A program made the translations under genes and the position numbers. DNA of 46,309 bases from Didymodactylos carnosus (taxonomy: Eukaryota; Rotifera; Eurotatoria; Philodinida; Philodinidae), in the NCBI GenBank assembly GCA_905250885.1, contig CAJNOQ010000571.1, positions 1-46,309 of the forward strand, in the 5' to 3' direction. Shown here one piece after another: positions 22,629 through 35,222 of this stretch (positions within the stretch are counted from its first letter, which is position 1; each line of letters starts with the position of its first letter). A model generated the notes under the pieces. The model had not been told where the DNA came from and did not search any database. It saw nothing but the letters and a program-made list of their open reading frames with translations.

Positions 22629-25096
22629 ATGATAGCGACTAAAAATTCTTCAGTTCAAAATTTTTTATCGATTAAATTAGACGATATTCCTCGAAGTCCA
22701 CCACCATCACGACCTCTAAATGAAACACGTCCATTTTCTCCCGAATATCCCATTCACAGATCGTCTGATGATATTTCCAATGACTCAAATCGAAATATTA
22801 AATCAAAACCAATATTCTTATCTTATTCAAATCAGACGGGATTCAATGAACGCTATTTTGTTATTCGTTTATATCAACAGTTAATTGAAAATGGTTTAAA
22901 TAATGTCATATGGTTTGATCATAATGAAGGTGTTCATCAGGATAAAGTGAGTATACAAAATTTTGTTTTTAATTTTGCTAAAAAATTCTGTTCTTCTTCT
23001 TCTTCTTCTTCTTTTTCTAGTCTGCTAGTTGGTTTGCTGATCGATTAGAAGCCATTGATCTATCGGTTGCCAGTTTGGTAATTATCTCCGATGCATACTG
23101 TCATCAACGATTAATGAATATAGAAGTAAAAGCAATATTAGATCGAAAATTAGCATCATCTGATGGAACAAGTTCTTATCAATTGTACGTTATCTTCTAT
23201 GATGAATCAAAAGATTTTCAGCATTTTGCATCTCGAGCCGATTTTTGTTATCAATTTTCAAGTACAGAATTATTACTCAGTATTGAAGAACGAGTTTCAA
23301 TCGTTCTTGGTCATTTAACTACCAAATTACAACCATATAAACAATTGAAAGATCAACAATTAATAATTAAACCGGTTGATGATGTTGATAAAGAGTATCA
23401 TTTAAAGAAAATTTGTGAATGGAATAAATATGATATACAAAAATTTCTTGTGGATGTTGGAGTAACTGAAGCGAGTCGTGATCTATTTCAAGAACAAAAT
23501 ATTGATGGATTTTTACTATTGTCCTGTACAGAAATTGAATTGAAACAACGTTTTCAAATTGATAATCGAACAATACGTCGTCAACTTATTGATACAGTCA
23601 TACGTAAGTAATATTGATAGAATTGGATACAGTTAATAATTTATCAATACTTTATCTTCAAATAGGTACAATTCATCGTGAACGGCAAACATCAAATCAA
23701 TGGCATCATTTGGCGAAACAAAATAAACCAAAAACAGATTGGATTTATTTAATATATGATCCAGAAGATTATCCTCTTGCACTTCAAATAATGATGTTTT
23801 TAAGAAGCAAAAAGTTCAAGGTATTTTATTTATTTTAAAAGTCAATTACTTCAGCTAGATATTTATAATTTAGGTATTTACTCATCAGACACATTATGGA
23901 CGTACAAAACAAGAATTTCTTGCTTTAAATGGACCATCAATGGCTCAAACAAAAGATGTTATCTATTTACTAACAAAAAAATCGTCACGTTCAACTTTTA
24001 CATTTCATGAATTAACACTGGCAGAATGGTTCGAAAAACCTATAGTCACACTGTATATTGAAAATATCTGGTATAATATGAGATCATCAATTAGAGCTCT
24101 TTTAGGTATGAAAAAATATCTCGTCAATTTTATTTATCATATTCATTTCAAATTTTTTTGTTTGTAGCGGATTATCCTGCTGTTGATTTTGCGCATCAAT
24201 CTTTACGCGAAAGTCTTGTGATATTACACACTTATCTACATCCTCAAATGGTGACAAATATGGCAAATTTAATGATGGATACGCATTATGTAACTAATTT
24301 AAAACAGTCTGTTCAACCACTAATCAGTATGGTGATGAAGATTAAGAAAAAACCCACGATTGAAGGTAACAAAAATAGGGTAGAACATATTTATTCTCTA
24401 AAACTGATTACTGTTTCTACTTTGACTTTTTCAGCAAATAACGATTATGGACGTTTCATTTATTTGAGTTATTCAAATGAAAAATGGAACATTCTTCATT
24501 CAATAGAACGCTTAACAATTGTACTTGAATTAAATCATTTCAAAACGGGCGTACATGTTTACGATACGAAAAATGATATCAGGGAAAATACTAGTGATTA
24601 TTTGCCTAAAATACAATCAAAATCATCTTCAAATAATACAGATTATCATCAACCACATCAAAATTCAACTCATCGAAATCTTAAACGTACTGTCACACCG
24701 GCTGATATCCAACGTTGTCGAATCGTACTTCTATGTTTAACTACAAATTATTTTAAAAATGAAAATTGTTTAAATGAATTACGTCTAGCAGAATTATATA
24801 ATAAGCCAATCATTATTTGTATATTACGATATATAAATCATCATAATACAACTAAAAAAATTATTTGGAATATTGATGAACAAATAACAAAATTAACATC
24901 AAATACAATACCGATGACCACTTTAAATTTTCTTAAAAAACAAACTCATTCATGCATTGATCTAAGTACAAATGAATTATTTTCAAAAAATTCACAAACA
25001 TTAATTAAACGTTTAGAAAAAATTTTGACTAACATTCCGAACAACAATAATAATACAAAAGAAGATAATAACTTTTGTCAAAGTGAAATATTTTAG
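22629..25096 (+). CDS. Multi-TIR protein: TIR-SAM-TIR-TIR
   Basis: Six exons join in frame: 22629-22946, 23021-23603, 23666-23820, 23874-24105, 24168-24365, 24435-25096 (715 aa). TIR-like module 1 (about 61-200) starts PIFLSYSN and has a strand LVIISD then E141. A SAM domain follows at about 236-301 (WNKYDIQKFL, GFLLLSCTEIEL, RRQLIDTVI). Module 2 (about 325-425) has WIYLIYD, VIYLLT and HELTLAEWFEKPIVTLY with E398. Module 3 (about 500-690) has FIYLSYSN, IVLLCLT and NELRLAELYNKPIIICI with E610, plus a 45-residue polar insert before its late strand. The Glu in each helix sits where TIR NADases such as SARM1 have the catalytic Glu. SARM1 pairs SAM and TIR domains, but in the order ARM-SAM-SAM-TIR; this has no ARM repeats. 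It has no signal peptide or membrane segment, so is probably cytosolic. The N-terminal 60 residues are Ser/Pro-rich. NAD cleavage or adaptor function is inference. The start is the first in-frame ATG. Confidence 0.8.
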
Positions 25097-26539
25097 TTTA
25101 TGTAAACGTTTAAATAAATAATACAACAAATAATTGTCTCTTCAAAAGACAAATGGTCTCCACCATTTTTTGAATAATTTTTTATTTGAAGCAGCTGCCG
25201 ACCTACGGTTTTCATCATTTACCAGAGGAAACTTACATGTATCTCTTTTTAAGCACAAACCACTTAAGAATAAACATATACTCTATTTTATCTGCGCAAT
25301 CTGATTCTATGTCTAAAGTTTTTAAAAGATGTTTGCTTAATTCCTAAGATTTCTAGAAAGTCTTTTCAAAACTCAAATACTAATTCACAGGTCCGATGAA
25401 TTCTAAGATACACTGCGTCTAAAATAGAGTATACTGTATGTTTATATTCTGAAGATTGATTATGACTGAGTTATGAGTGTATAATTTTTTGCGAAAATAG
25501 TAATTCAGTAAGCATTTGAAGCTCCTGGAAAAACAAACATTGTCACGATCGACCTAGCATGGTCGATCCTATCCATTTCTGAAGATACCAGAGGTCATCG
25601 CAAATCGATTTTCAGGCTACAAGAAAATGAGGAGACCTATGAATTTTCATTTTGAGGAGGATACTTCGGAGCGTCTACCCAAAATTAATATATTTGTATA
25701 CCAACTTTTTAGGCTGTGAACTGGTTTTTCAGAGATCTCCTAGTAAACCCTTTTGGAAAAAATGATTTTGAAAACTAACGTGCTTGAAAAGAGATACGTT
25801 TAAGCTTCCTCTTTCGAATGGTGAAAACGTAGGTCAGCAGTTGCTTTAAAAATTAATTCAAAATTAAAAAACGGCAGCGAGCATTCATGTTTTAGACTAA
25901 AAATAGGTATTCTTCATTTTTAGGTAGTGTAAGAATAAATATAAAATCCGCCGAGATGAAAATGAAACTTTTGTACTTTAATAATTTTTACCCTTCACAA
26001 ACAAATCGCTATCTCTTGGATTACGATTTACATATTTAGATGTGTAAAAGCTAAGAGTAAAATAATTCTGACAGATACATGATGATAATGTTATAGTAGC
26101 TTTTCTTGTTATCAGTTAGCGACATATTTTCATAAGGAACGCTTGTCAACTATATGCAGCAGAAAAGAAGTGAGCCAATAAATATACCAAAGTTATGGCG
26201 GAAGAACGTCCAATCCTAAGCAAGATACGCATGGATGTCAATGTAAAAGCATGTCAATTGACATGATACAAAAAAGCAATATAACAGACGTTAGCGATGT
26301 TTATAACCGTAATTTTCATGCTTTTGATTTGCTTCAACGAACGGTATTGAACAGACATTTTGATTATAGAGACTGGTTATATACACTAGCATGTTTTGGG
26401 TACTAATTCTCAACGTTGACATCGAAACTGTATTTTCTGAAGTAACACGGAACTCAGTATCGTATTACCTGTATTCTCTAACTTTAAAGCCTTCAGCACA
26501 AAACACGGAATTTTAGCGTATTTTTTATTTACTGTTTAG
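25097..26539. other. Intergenic region between multi-TIR gene and SEC16
   Basis: About half is the inverted-repeat element described separately. The rest, about 25870-26539, is AT-rich. It ends in TACTGTTTAG directly before the SEC16 ATG, which looks like a splice acceptor, so a 5' UTR or short coding exon of SEC16 probably lies here. One candidate is 26195-26242 (16 codons beginning MAEERPILSK, followed by GTAAAA, phase 0), but nothing confirms it. Confidence 0.4.
25165..25865. mobile_element. Inverted-repeat (foldback) element
   Basis: Bases about 25165-25265 are an imperfect reverse complement of about 25775-25865. The conserved core is GCAGCTGCCGACCTACG on the left and, on the minus strand, GCAACTGCTGACCTACG on the right, followed by TTTTCA.CATT, GAGGAA and GTATCTCTTTT.AAGCAC. 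The 500-base centre has no open frame of note. It is probably a non-autonomous DNA transposon; ends and target duplication are uncertain. Confidence 0.7.
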
Positions 26540-29500
26540 ATGGAGCACTCATCTAATCATGTGAAACTGATGAACTTTTCTTCTCATTTGGCAACGAATA
26601 ACATAAACGAGCAAACTAAGAACAAACCTATCTCGTCTCACACTTTGTCTTCTCTTCCTAATGGAACAGCTGATGTATCCCAACAACAAAAGCAAGAACA
26701 GCAAATACCATCTGGGTTGACGCAAGCTCCTCAATGGCCTCCTCAAATGTATCCCGGTTATCCACCACAATTTATGCCTCCGGGATATGGAATGCCATAT
26801 GGTGTTTATCCCCCAATGTTTTCTGGTGTGGATCCAAATAGGCCGCCGTCACGTCAGAGTATTTCAAATGATTACTCGCTTTCGTCGTCAAGATCCATAA
26901 TTGATGGCAGTACTGGTGGTCCATCATCCGCTTCAACGTCTGACATTGCACAAGCACCAACGCAACCACAACCTCTCATATCTCAACCTCAACAATTTCC
27001 AGGTAATTAAGCTGCCTTGTGAAAAAAGTGGTGAAAGTAGCTTGTTTTGTTGATTGCTAGGTTTTATTCCTCCTGGTATGTTTAATCCATGGTTTGATCC
27101 ATTTTGGGTATCAGTTTACGGCACCTTTTCGCATCCTTATGGATATGGTTATACAGATGAAATGATGAAATAGTATGTTTTTCACATTCAGAAGCATGCA
27201 TTTTTGTATTTATTTTGTCGACGCATGGATGTTTGCGAATGTGTATTTGTCATTTTTTCCATATTTCAGTTATAGAAATATGATCGGTGCAGAAGACGAT
27301 CGTTATAGTCATCATTCAAATTATTCTCAATCGAAAGTATCACAACATAGTTCATCATTACACACATGGGGCTCAATTGACTCGCTAAACGATGCATACT
27401 AGTAAATCAGATTTATTTCTTTTATAAAATACACATTGTATAAAAGTAGAGCCTTTTGTATGGGATGAAAATCTGCATGGAGTCTGACAGGAGACTTCTG
27501 TATATTATGAACATAGTCTTTTTTATCTATATCTTATAGTCAGGGCTACAATCCGACGATTAATGGGACTGGATCAAAGTCGCAACAACCGCAATATCAA
27601 CAACCGCAATATCAACAACCGCAACATCAACAACCGCAACAGCAATTAAGACGACCCGTTCAGCCTCAACAAGTCCAACCAAATTTACCACCTAACGATC
27701 AAGATCAAAATAAATTGTTATTAACTACCACGAAACCTCATGCACCGGTAGAACAGAAGGAGGAATCATCTGAGGAGGATGACGACGAGGACGATGATAG
27801 CGAGGAAAGTCAACGATCTGAAGATGATGCTAGCAGTGATCGATTTAGTATCAAGTCGGATTTAGCTGGCGTTGTGGAGGAGACTGCGCGACGAACACCC
27901 CTCTTGTTGATTCGACCACACTTACGTGTGAAGTTTTCGTTCGATCAAATAATTAAAGTATTACCACAATCTCCTAGTGACACTGGGCAACCAGCAACAG
28001 TGGAAATTGTAGATTCAAATGTATGCACGTGTTACAAAAGAATTATGAGCAAAATTGCTGATTGGTGTTTTGTTATTTAGAATTTCCATGATCATTCACA
28101 GATACTTGATGAAGAACGTCAAATTTTAGTAGATTTCATTGGACCGTTGACAGCGTAAGATTTAGAGCTATTAATCTGATATTTTCTAATTTAGTTAAAT
28201 TCCATTGTTTCTTACTACTGTAGTTCAACGGGCAAGCAAAATGTTTTACGCTATTGTGAAAAACAAGCTCAAAGCGTGCTGAAAACAAGTACAGCTATTG
28301 ACAAAGATGCTCTATCATTATTATGGCAATACATGGCACTTTTAGTGAAAACAAACGCTGTAAGTTAATTAAAACAGAGACATATGAACTGAAAAAGTAA
28401 AGAAAAACTTTTTTCTTTAGATGATTGACGTGCGCATCGACATTCCAAAGTTATTATGGACAGCAAGTACTTCGGACACCATTTTAAACAATTCACATGA
28501 ATTATCACCATCATCTACGACAAATGATCAACAAACATCAATCGTACAAAATTCATTGAGAGAATTTTTGATGCTCGGTGAAATCGATAATAGTGTACAA
28601 TTTGCTTGTAAAAATCATCTTGATACTCACGCATTGATTATATCTTATCAGACGGACGAACGTTTATTTAAAAAAACCATGAGCGAGTAAGTTATTATAA
28701 ACATTATACTACACTTCACTAATGTTAAATCATTTTCATATTTTAGTATTATTTCTAATCTTGATAACGGTGATATTTTGAAAACATTTTATGAATTAGG
28801 AACTGGATCAACACCATCGGTAGTGACTGTAAGTTTTGTTCGACGTTCATAAACAATAGATTTCAATGCTTTTTTTAATCTTTAAATTTCCAGAATGTAA
28901 CTAAACCACATTATGGCGATTGGCGAAGACATTTGGCCGTTATTGTAGCAAATCGTACAGAATCGAATGCATCTTTTGTTGATCTATGTATAAAAACTAT
29001 GGGTGATACACTCGGTGAGATGACCTTCATACTGTCTCAACTATTATTTCACAACTACTATTTTCGTTTCACAGCATCATCTGGTCGTATCTATTCAAGT
29101 CATTTTTGTTACTTAATTGGCAATATACCATTTGGTTCTTATAGAAACAATGCAGATAAATTAGCTGTACTTGGAAGTACTCATGTTGGGTAAGTTTCAT
29201 TATGGATGATGATATAAAAATATTTCTCGTCTAAAATTTATATCTGTTTAGACAATCGCATCTATCATTTGCTGAACTAACCAATATACAGTTGACAGAA
29301 GTGTATGAATATGCCATTCGAAAATCGTTACCGACTTTTACTGTAAGTGCCTTTATTTGGCGTTATTTGTGTCTGGAAAAAATATAATAAAAAAATTCTC
29401 TGTTGGTTATTTTAGCCACTGAAAATCTATTACACATCAAAATTAGTCTTGTATGGTTTACGACAAGAAGCTTTTGCTTATTGTGAAGAGATTGGTCGAA

Positions 29501-32500
29501 CATTAGTAATTAGTCAAGGAAATTTGACCCATCTGCAACTGTCTGATTTACAGTTGTTTATTACGGTAGGTTTCGCTGTCCGTCTAACGTCAGACACTTT
29601 TGTTCTAAATATAATTTACTCCTACTTCAGATCGCCGAAAAATCACGTGCATTCAATCGAAATTTTCAGTTAGATCCATCTACGTATGAAGATCCATCAT
29701 GGCTCATCAAAATACGACATCTCTTTCAAATAATACTCGTAAGATTTTTTATTTAATGATAAAAGTTATACGAACTATTGTTTCGTCTTTTTAAGGGCAA
29801 AACATTCCATAAAACCATATCACAAAACTTAACAGATAATAATCAGTTTCAAAATTCCCAGAAGCCAGTAGAAAATTGTATGTTTACTAGGTCATTTTTC
29901 TGGATTTAGTTTATAAATTAATTTTTTATTTAGATATCGAAAATAAGGAAACAAGCTCCAATTTATTCGTGCCTTCTCCACCATCAGCAGACGTATTTAC
30001 GTCTTCATTACCAACACAAACAGCATCAGTACCTCCGCCTTCGTTCCAATACAATTCCACAAATTATGTAAGGATCTAGTATTTCTCTTCAATGTCATTC
30101 AAAGATTGTTGTTTAAATTTTAGTCTGCAAACAATTATCCGACTACTGCTACTAATAGTGAACTACCATCGTACTCACAAACCCAAAATACTCTTGCATC
30201 AAACTATTACAACAATCTAACAGGTAAATACACGGGGAAAAGGACGATTGTGTTGCCTTCTTAGCATCGTATAGCATTTGCAAGGGTTCTGAAAAGCTCC
30301 CGGAGCCGTTTTTCCCTTCTTGGATAGAAATGAAACGCTTCTTTATATCTCAACCAATGTAGAGGTATGTATAACATCTGTGTCAGATTACTAAACACCA
30401 AAAATCAAGAGCATTCTGGTATTTTCTGACATTAGTATTTAAACATCAATTAACTAACATTTTAGTAGATACAAGTTCCAATCAACAACAAAATTCGTAC
30501 TATCAACCAGTACAAGAGCAAGAGCAACTACAATCTTACAATCAAAATCTGTCAGATCAACAGTGGCAAACAGCACAACAGCAACAAAATCATCCAGAAC
30601 CTCGGATAACTCAAACTGAGGTACCTCAACAACAACGGCAACATTTTCAAATTCCGACTGAACAACAACCATTTCAAATATCATCGCAGTCTCTTATTCC
30701 AAACAAACAGCCATCCTATATAATGCCAGATCAAATGTCAACACATCAAACGTGGTACCAACCACCAGGCGTAGAACATCAGCAGTCATCACAACAAATA
30801 CTCCAGTCAGAAAGAGAAACATTGCCATTGAATGAAGTGAGTTGATGCTTTATGTTTTAAAAAGAAATATGGAAAAGAGTTTAGAAATGAGCTATTAGTG
30901 ACTAGAGGGAAGGCCTTATGAAACCCATTTAATCATAGTTTGTAGATGCAGTCTCTGACGATCATCCGCAATTGCGTTTAATGGTAGCATAGCTTCACCA
31001 CTGCATTGGCAAGAACAAAAAAAGCAAGAGGAACTACTTAAAGTGTCAGATTCGTTCCCCCATACGCAAAATAGCACTGACAATATGATAAAAAACAATT
31101 CCGTACTATATGACAATCATTTCGATCCTAACAATCATTTACAATTAATACAGTATCCAACAATATCGGCGGTAATTTTCCTAATTACTGTACTGTATGT
31201 CTCAACTAATAAAATCAATGTCGCAATATTGAGTGAACATGCTTCACATAATTCTTACACGTAATTGCTTTCGGCGTTAAATAACGCTATGCACTGCGTC
31301 GTTAATGCGTTCTGTTTTTTGTAACAACTTTGAGTCTTCAAACTGCGGCCTTTTTCATCTCTAGAGTTACTTCTGTTTTATTTCTTATGAAACATTTGTT
31401 ATTTATTCTTCTTAGCAGGTATATGATGAATATCGCACAAACGACAATCACTTGCAACAAAATGGTTATCATACAAAGAAATCTTATGATTATTTTGATG
31501 ATGACGATGATGAGGATGATGAGGATGATGACGATTCTGTTTTTTCGGTATAATCTGGCTAACTGCGTTACTCTTTTTCACAAAAATGATTGTGTACATA
31601 TTTTGTTTTTTTGTAGAATAAAAGTGGCGAGAACAAAATGGTACCACGGGGAAAGTCGAATGTAAATTCAAATCTACAACAGCCCAAAACTAGCATGATT
31701 GGTGGTTTTTTTGATCGAATTACAACAATTTGGCCAAAGAAACTACCTCACGAGCATTTATCCAATGATAAAATAGCAGTAAGCATCTTCGAATTAAACC
31801 TTCATCCTTTGTAAATAATAAAATGATGGTTGATTTCTGTTAGTTGAACTATGATGAAAAAGGTGGTCGATCGATTGTTCCAAACAAACCCGCTGATGAA
31901 AATAAATCAGCATTAATTACACCACTATCGGTAAATGCGTCATTATCACCTGGGAACAAATCAAACACAACTTCGTCTCAACAATCTCTGCATTTCAATT
32001 CAATGGCTACTTCAGTCATACCACAACAACTTTCACAATCCTCACAACTCAATCCAATGACAAACACAACGTCCACAACTCAAGCACAAACAAGATCAGT
32101 TAATTTCAATTCAGCGAGAACAACAACAGTGTCTAGCCAAATCCAGTCACAACCAGCACAATTAAATTCTCAAATACAATCGACACAATCACCACCACAA
32201 TTTAATTCGCAACCACAACCGTTTGATTCTCAAATGCAGTCTCAACAGCACCAACCACCTTTGTCAGCAAATAATCTAAGTCAGCAACCATCAATGGTTC
32301 AACAGTATCAGACTTCGCCATTATCACAAGCTCAACAAAAGCTTCAGAATATAAGAGAAAAGCAAAAACAACAACAGCAACAAATTCAGACCCCACCGCT
32401 AAACACATCAAATCAATATTCTTTGAAAAATCGCCGTAGGTTTATCTCTGAAGTTTACGTTTTAGTAAAGATCAAAGTCAAGCTAATGCTAGATATTTTT

Positions 32501-33400
32501 CCGTATATTTTAGAAAATCAATCACGTTATGTTGATATCTTAGCATCAAAAGCGGTACCTGTCAACCCAAATTTATCTTTGAATGACTTAGGTGCTATTA
32601 CATCAACGATGACACAATCCAATTATTTCATTCCGGGTAGGTTCTGACAAATGAGCTTGCTTTTTTATTTCGGTTTTCTCTCGCCTGTTCGTCGTTAGTT
32701 GCCACATCATTTTTTTTTCATACCGCAGATCAACAAACATTGTTAGCACAAAATATGTACGATGTTAATGATGCTGAAGTATCAGAGATTAATTTTCGTA
32801 TAAATTTCCTAATATCTGTTGATTAATACGTTTTTTGAGTCATAATACGCATTATCGACATATCAAAAATAAAAAATATTAGATTTAATTATTAATCAAA
32901 GCTTCTTATTTAGTTAAAAAGTATTTTATCATTACAAATCGAGCCAAATTATCACTTCAAATATTATTTTTCATAAACTTTTAGTTTACACTGTAAAATG
33001 TTTTCTTTCCTGGCTTTATAAATATTTCTTTAATTCTCAATTTGATTTTAAAATGTGGACATGATTGCAGTTGACTTGTTCACATATTTGAATAAAAAAC
33101 GCTCACCAAATAAACTTACCAGTCAACTTTGTACTCTTATTTTATTTTTGTGAAATAATGAAATTTTCATGTATATATATATATATGCATATGTATGTAT
33201 TATGCAAACAAACGAATTATTAGTGTATTCTAACATCAGAAAGAGCATTTTTTCAAGTCCATTCTTTATCAAACTTTTTGAATTTTATTAATAAATTCTT
33301 ACGCCTATTATTCGCTGCTTCCATACTCGTTCCCGTATATAACTGTTTGTTTCTTTTCTCTTATCTAGGACCAACCAATAACGGTGATACAACAAATTAA
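26540..33400 (+). CDS. SEC16: SEC16 homologue, ER exit site / COPII scaffold
   Basis: The central conserved domain is spelled out by exons 27540-28020, 28081-28154, 28224-28359, 28421-28686, 28747-28828, 28894-29014, 29075-29189, 29252-29342, 29416-29565 and 29631-29738. Diagnostic pieces are RPHLRVKFSF, SLREFLMLGE, GDWRRHLAVI, TMGDTLASSG and AFAYCEEIGR. Earlier exons are 26540-27002, 27061-27172, 27270-27401; later ones 29796-29877, 29934-30067, 30124-30223, 30466-30836, about 30939-31171, 31419-31547, 31617-31778, 31844-32435, 32514-32636 and 33369-33400. The C terminus keeps the SEC16 motif RYVDIL. About 1,430 aa in total. SEC16 organises COPII budding at ER exit sites and binds SEC13 through its central domain. 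The flanks are Gln/Pro/Ser-rich with two acidic runs. Oddities: an apparent one-base frame break in exon 30939-31171, a possible 21-base alternative acceptor at 28102, and alternative last exons. An acceptor-like TTTAG abuts the ATG, so an upstream exon is likely. Confidence 0.9.
27583..27642 (+). repeat. In-frame 15-bp minisatellite in SEC16
   Basis: Four tandem units of 15 bp, consensus CAACAACCGCAATAT with the last two ending CAT and CAG, encode QQPQ(Y/H/Q) repeats in the disordered N-terminal half of SEC16. Unit length is a multiple of three, so copy-number changes would not break the frame. Confidence 0.9.
32729..32826 (+). CDS. SEC16: Possible alternative terminal exon of SEC16
   Basis: After the exon ending at 32636 (phase 1), an acceptor TACCGCAG at 32721-32728 opens a frame beginning DQQTLLAQNMYDVND and ending at TAA 32824-32826. 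The other choice is the acceptor at 33368, adding only PTNNGDTTN and a stop. Both keep frame. Neither can be preferred without transcripts, so this may be an alternative 3' end rather than the main form. Confidence 0.4.
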
Positions 33401-35222
33401 ATAAAATGTTCTGAATACATGAATATAGATTTCTTCTAAAAAAAAACATTATTCTCTACAAGTCTTATAATAAGATGGAACATAAATACAGAGAAATTTT
33501 CATTTTCTCTCTCTTTCAATTTAATTTATTAACTTTTGTGTTTTTGTTATTGTTCTTTTAACTTATTTAGATGATTTCGGGAACTTTTTTCTAATAGAAA
33601 TTGGATAGTTGGCTTCTTGCATCAATTCTTTTCTGTTTTTTAAAGCATCACAATTGTCTAAACGTCCTTGTTCAAAGTTTTTTGTTTTCTATCGTTATAG
33701 TCAATTCACATTGTAGATAAAAATACTATATGAAAACAATTGTCTTATCTTTTTTTCTCTCTTATACATTCGAAATATAAATATTCTGTGATTTTAAGCG
33801 GAGCCAGTTTTCGTTAAAATTTGAGCGACTAACGATATCGTATCGATACATTATGACGTCAGGATTCCATTAAATACAACCGTATAATAAACTAACAGTT
33901 CATTAGGTAGATCATTTTGCCAGTGACGTATAACAGTTCATTTCAGAGAAGCGTCATAATGTACATATTTATAATATGTCCGTTCGTTCGTTCGTTCTTT
34001 TTATTTCTAATTTTTAAGAATCAAGTATATATAATATGTGTTGTTTGCCAAAAATTTTGTTCAATGAATATTTTTTTTCTGCATTTTGTTTTATATTGTT
34101 ACTTTTCACCGTGTTCATAACCAAGATAATGTCGAAAAATTTAATCATATGTGATCACAATATAGTTTCACCAGCTGAAATGCCTCACATCTACTCGTTT
34201 TTGTTTTCTACACACCAATATTTTCGAGATATGTATAATTCTTAGATTGTTTATAAAATTTTGTTTTTTTTCTCATTTTTCACTTTGATATGCGTGTGTA
34301 GGAAAAAAAAGTATGATAGAAAAATATTATAAATAAAATTCATTCAGAAATCGAAGGAATAAAAAACGTCCATATTCGATAATTTATCATTCGTTTATTA
34401 TTTTGTGGTATAGCACAATACTTTGAATTTTAAGAAGCAAAATAATGACAGCATTTTTTCCGAGCCGATATACAATTATCTCATGTCCGTCATACGGTAC
34501 ATTCATTTTGTATAAAAGAACTAATCACAATACTTCGCATATGTTGATAGTATGATATTTTTCAAAATTCATTGTTTTATTATTAAGGAAAATATTATGT
34601 ATATATATATATATACCGTAGTATACATAGAAAGCTAATATATCAAAAAAATATAATTTGTTAGAAAAATAATCAACTCTTGTTACATTTAACCGTAAAA
34701 ATAGTAATTAAAATTATAGAAAGGGAAAACTAAACATTTAACACTTTGGTTTCTCATGTTTAGAACAAACTTTTCAAAAGAAAACTCAAGCATGACGCTG
34801 ACAAGGATAAATATGTTTAAAAAAAAAATCGTACAAAACTAAAATTGCTTATTTATTTAAGCATTCCAGAAAGTGCAACGTTATGGACACCCACTTATTG
34901 AATAAAAAAATTTTCTAACATAGAAAGGGAAAAAATACAGGTATACAAAATACCAAATCTATTCACAATCCTTCAACCTGAGTTATTAAAAATCCTATTA
35001 AGAAACTGAACATCTAGAAAAGGAACGATAAAAATATAAAATAGATAATATACTAAATTACTTTTCTAAATTCACATTAAAAATTCATTAAATTGTTCAT
35101 TCACTGACGGTATGTCGTTATGTATTTACCTTTTCCATTCTCTCTAAAAATAAAATTTTTTAAATCTAACAGACTATTCGAAACAAAACAACGTACCCCT
35201 ACTAGTGACTTTGAGATAAAAT
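33401..35222. other. Convergent intergenic region, SEC16 and SPATA6 3' ends
   Basis: This 1.8 kb separates the 3' end of SEC16 (+) from that of SPATA6 (-). It is AT-rich, with a GTTC run near 33970-33986 and a TA run near 34603-34615. Several AATAAA-type signals occur on both strands. Small frames (33917-34245) are not gene-like. No element ends were recognised. Confidence 0.5.

Noticed and set aside
33970..33986. GTTC tandem run as a possible satellite or array
   Set aside because: Only about four units; a plain microsatellite.
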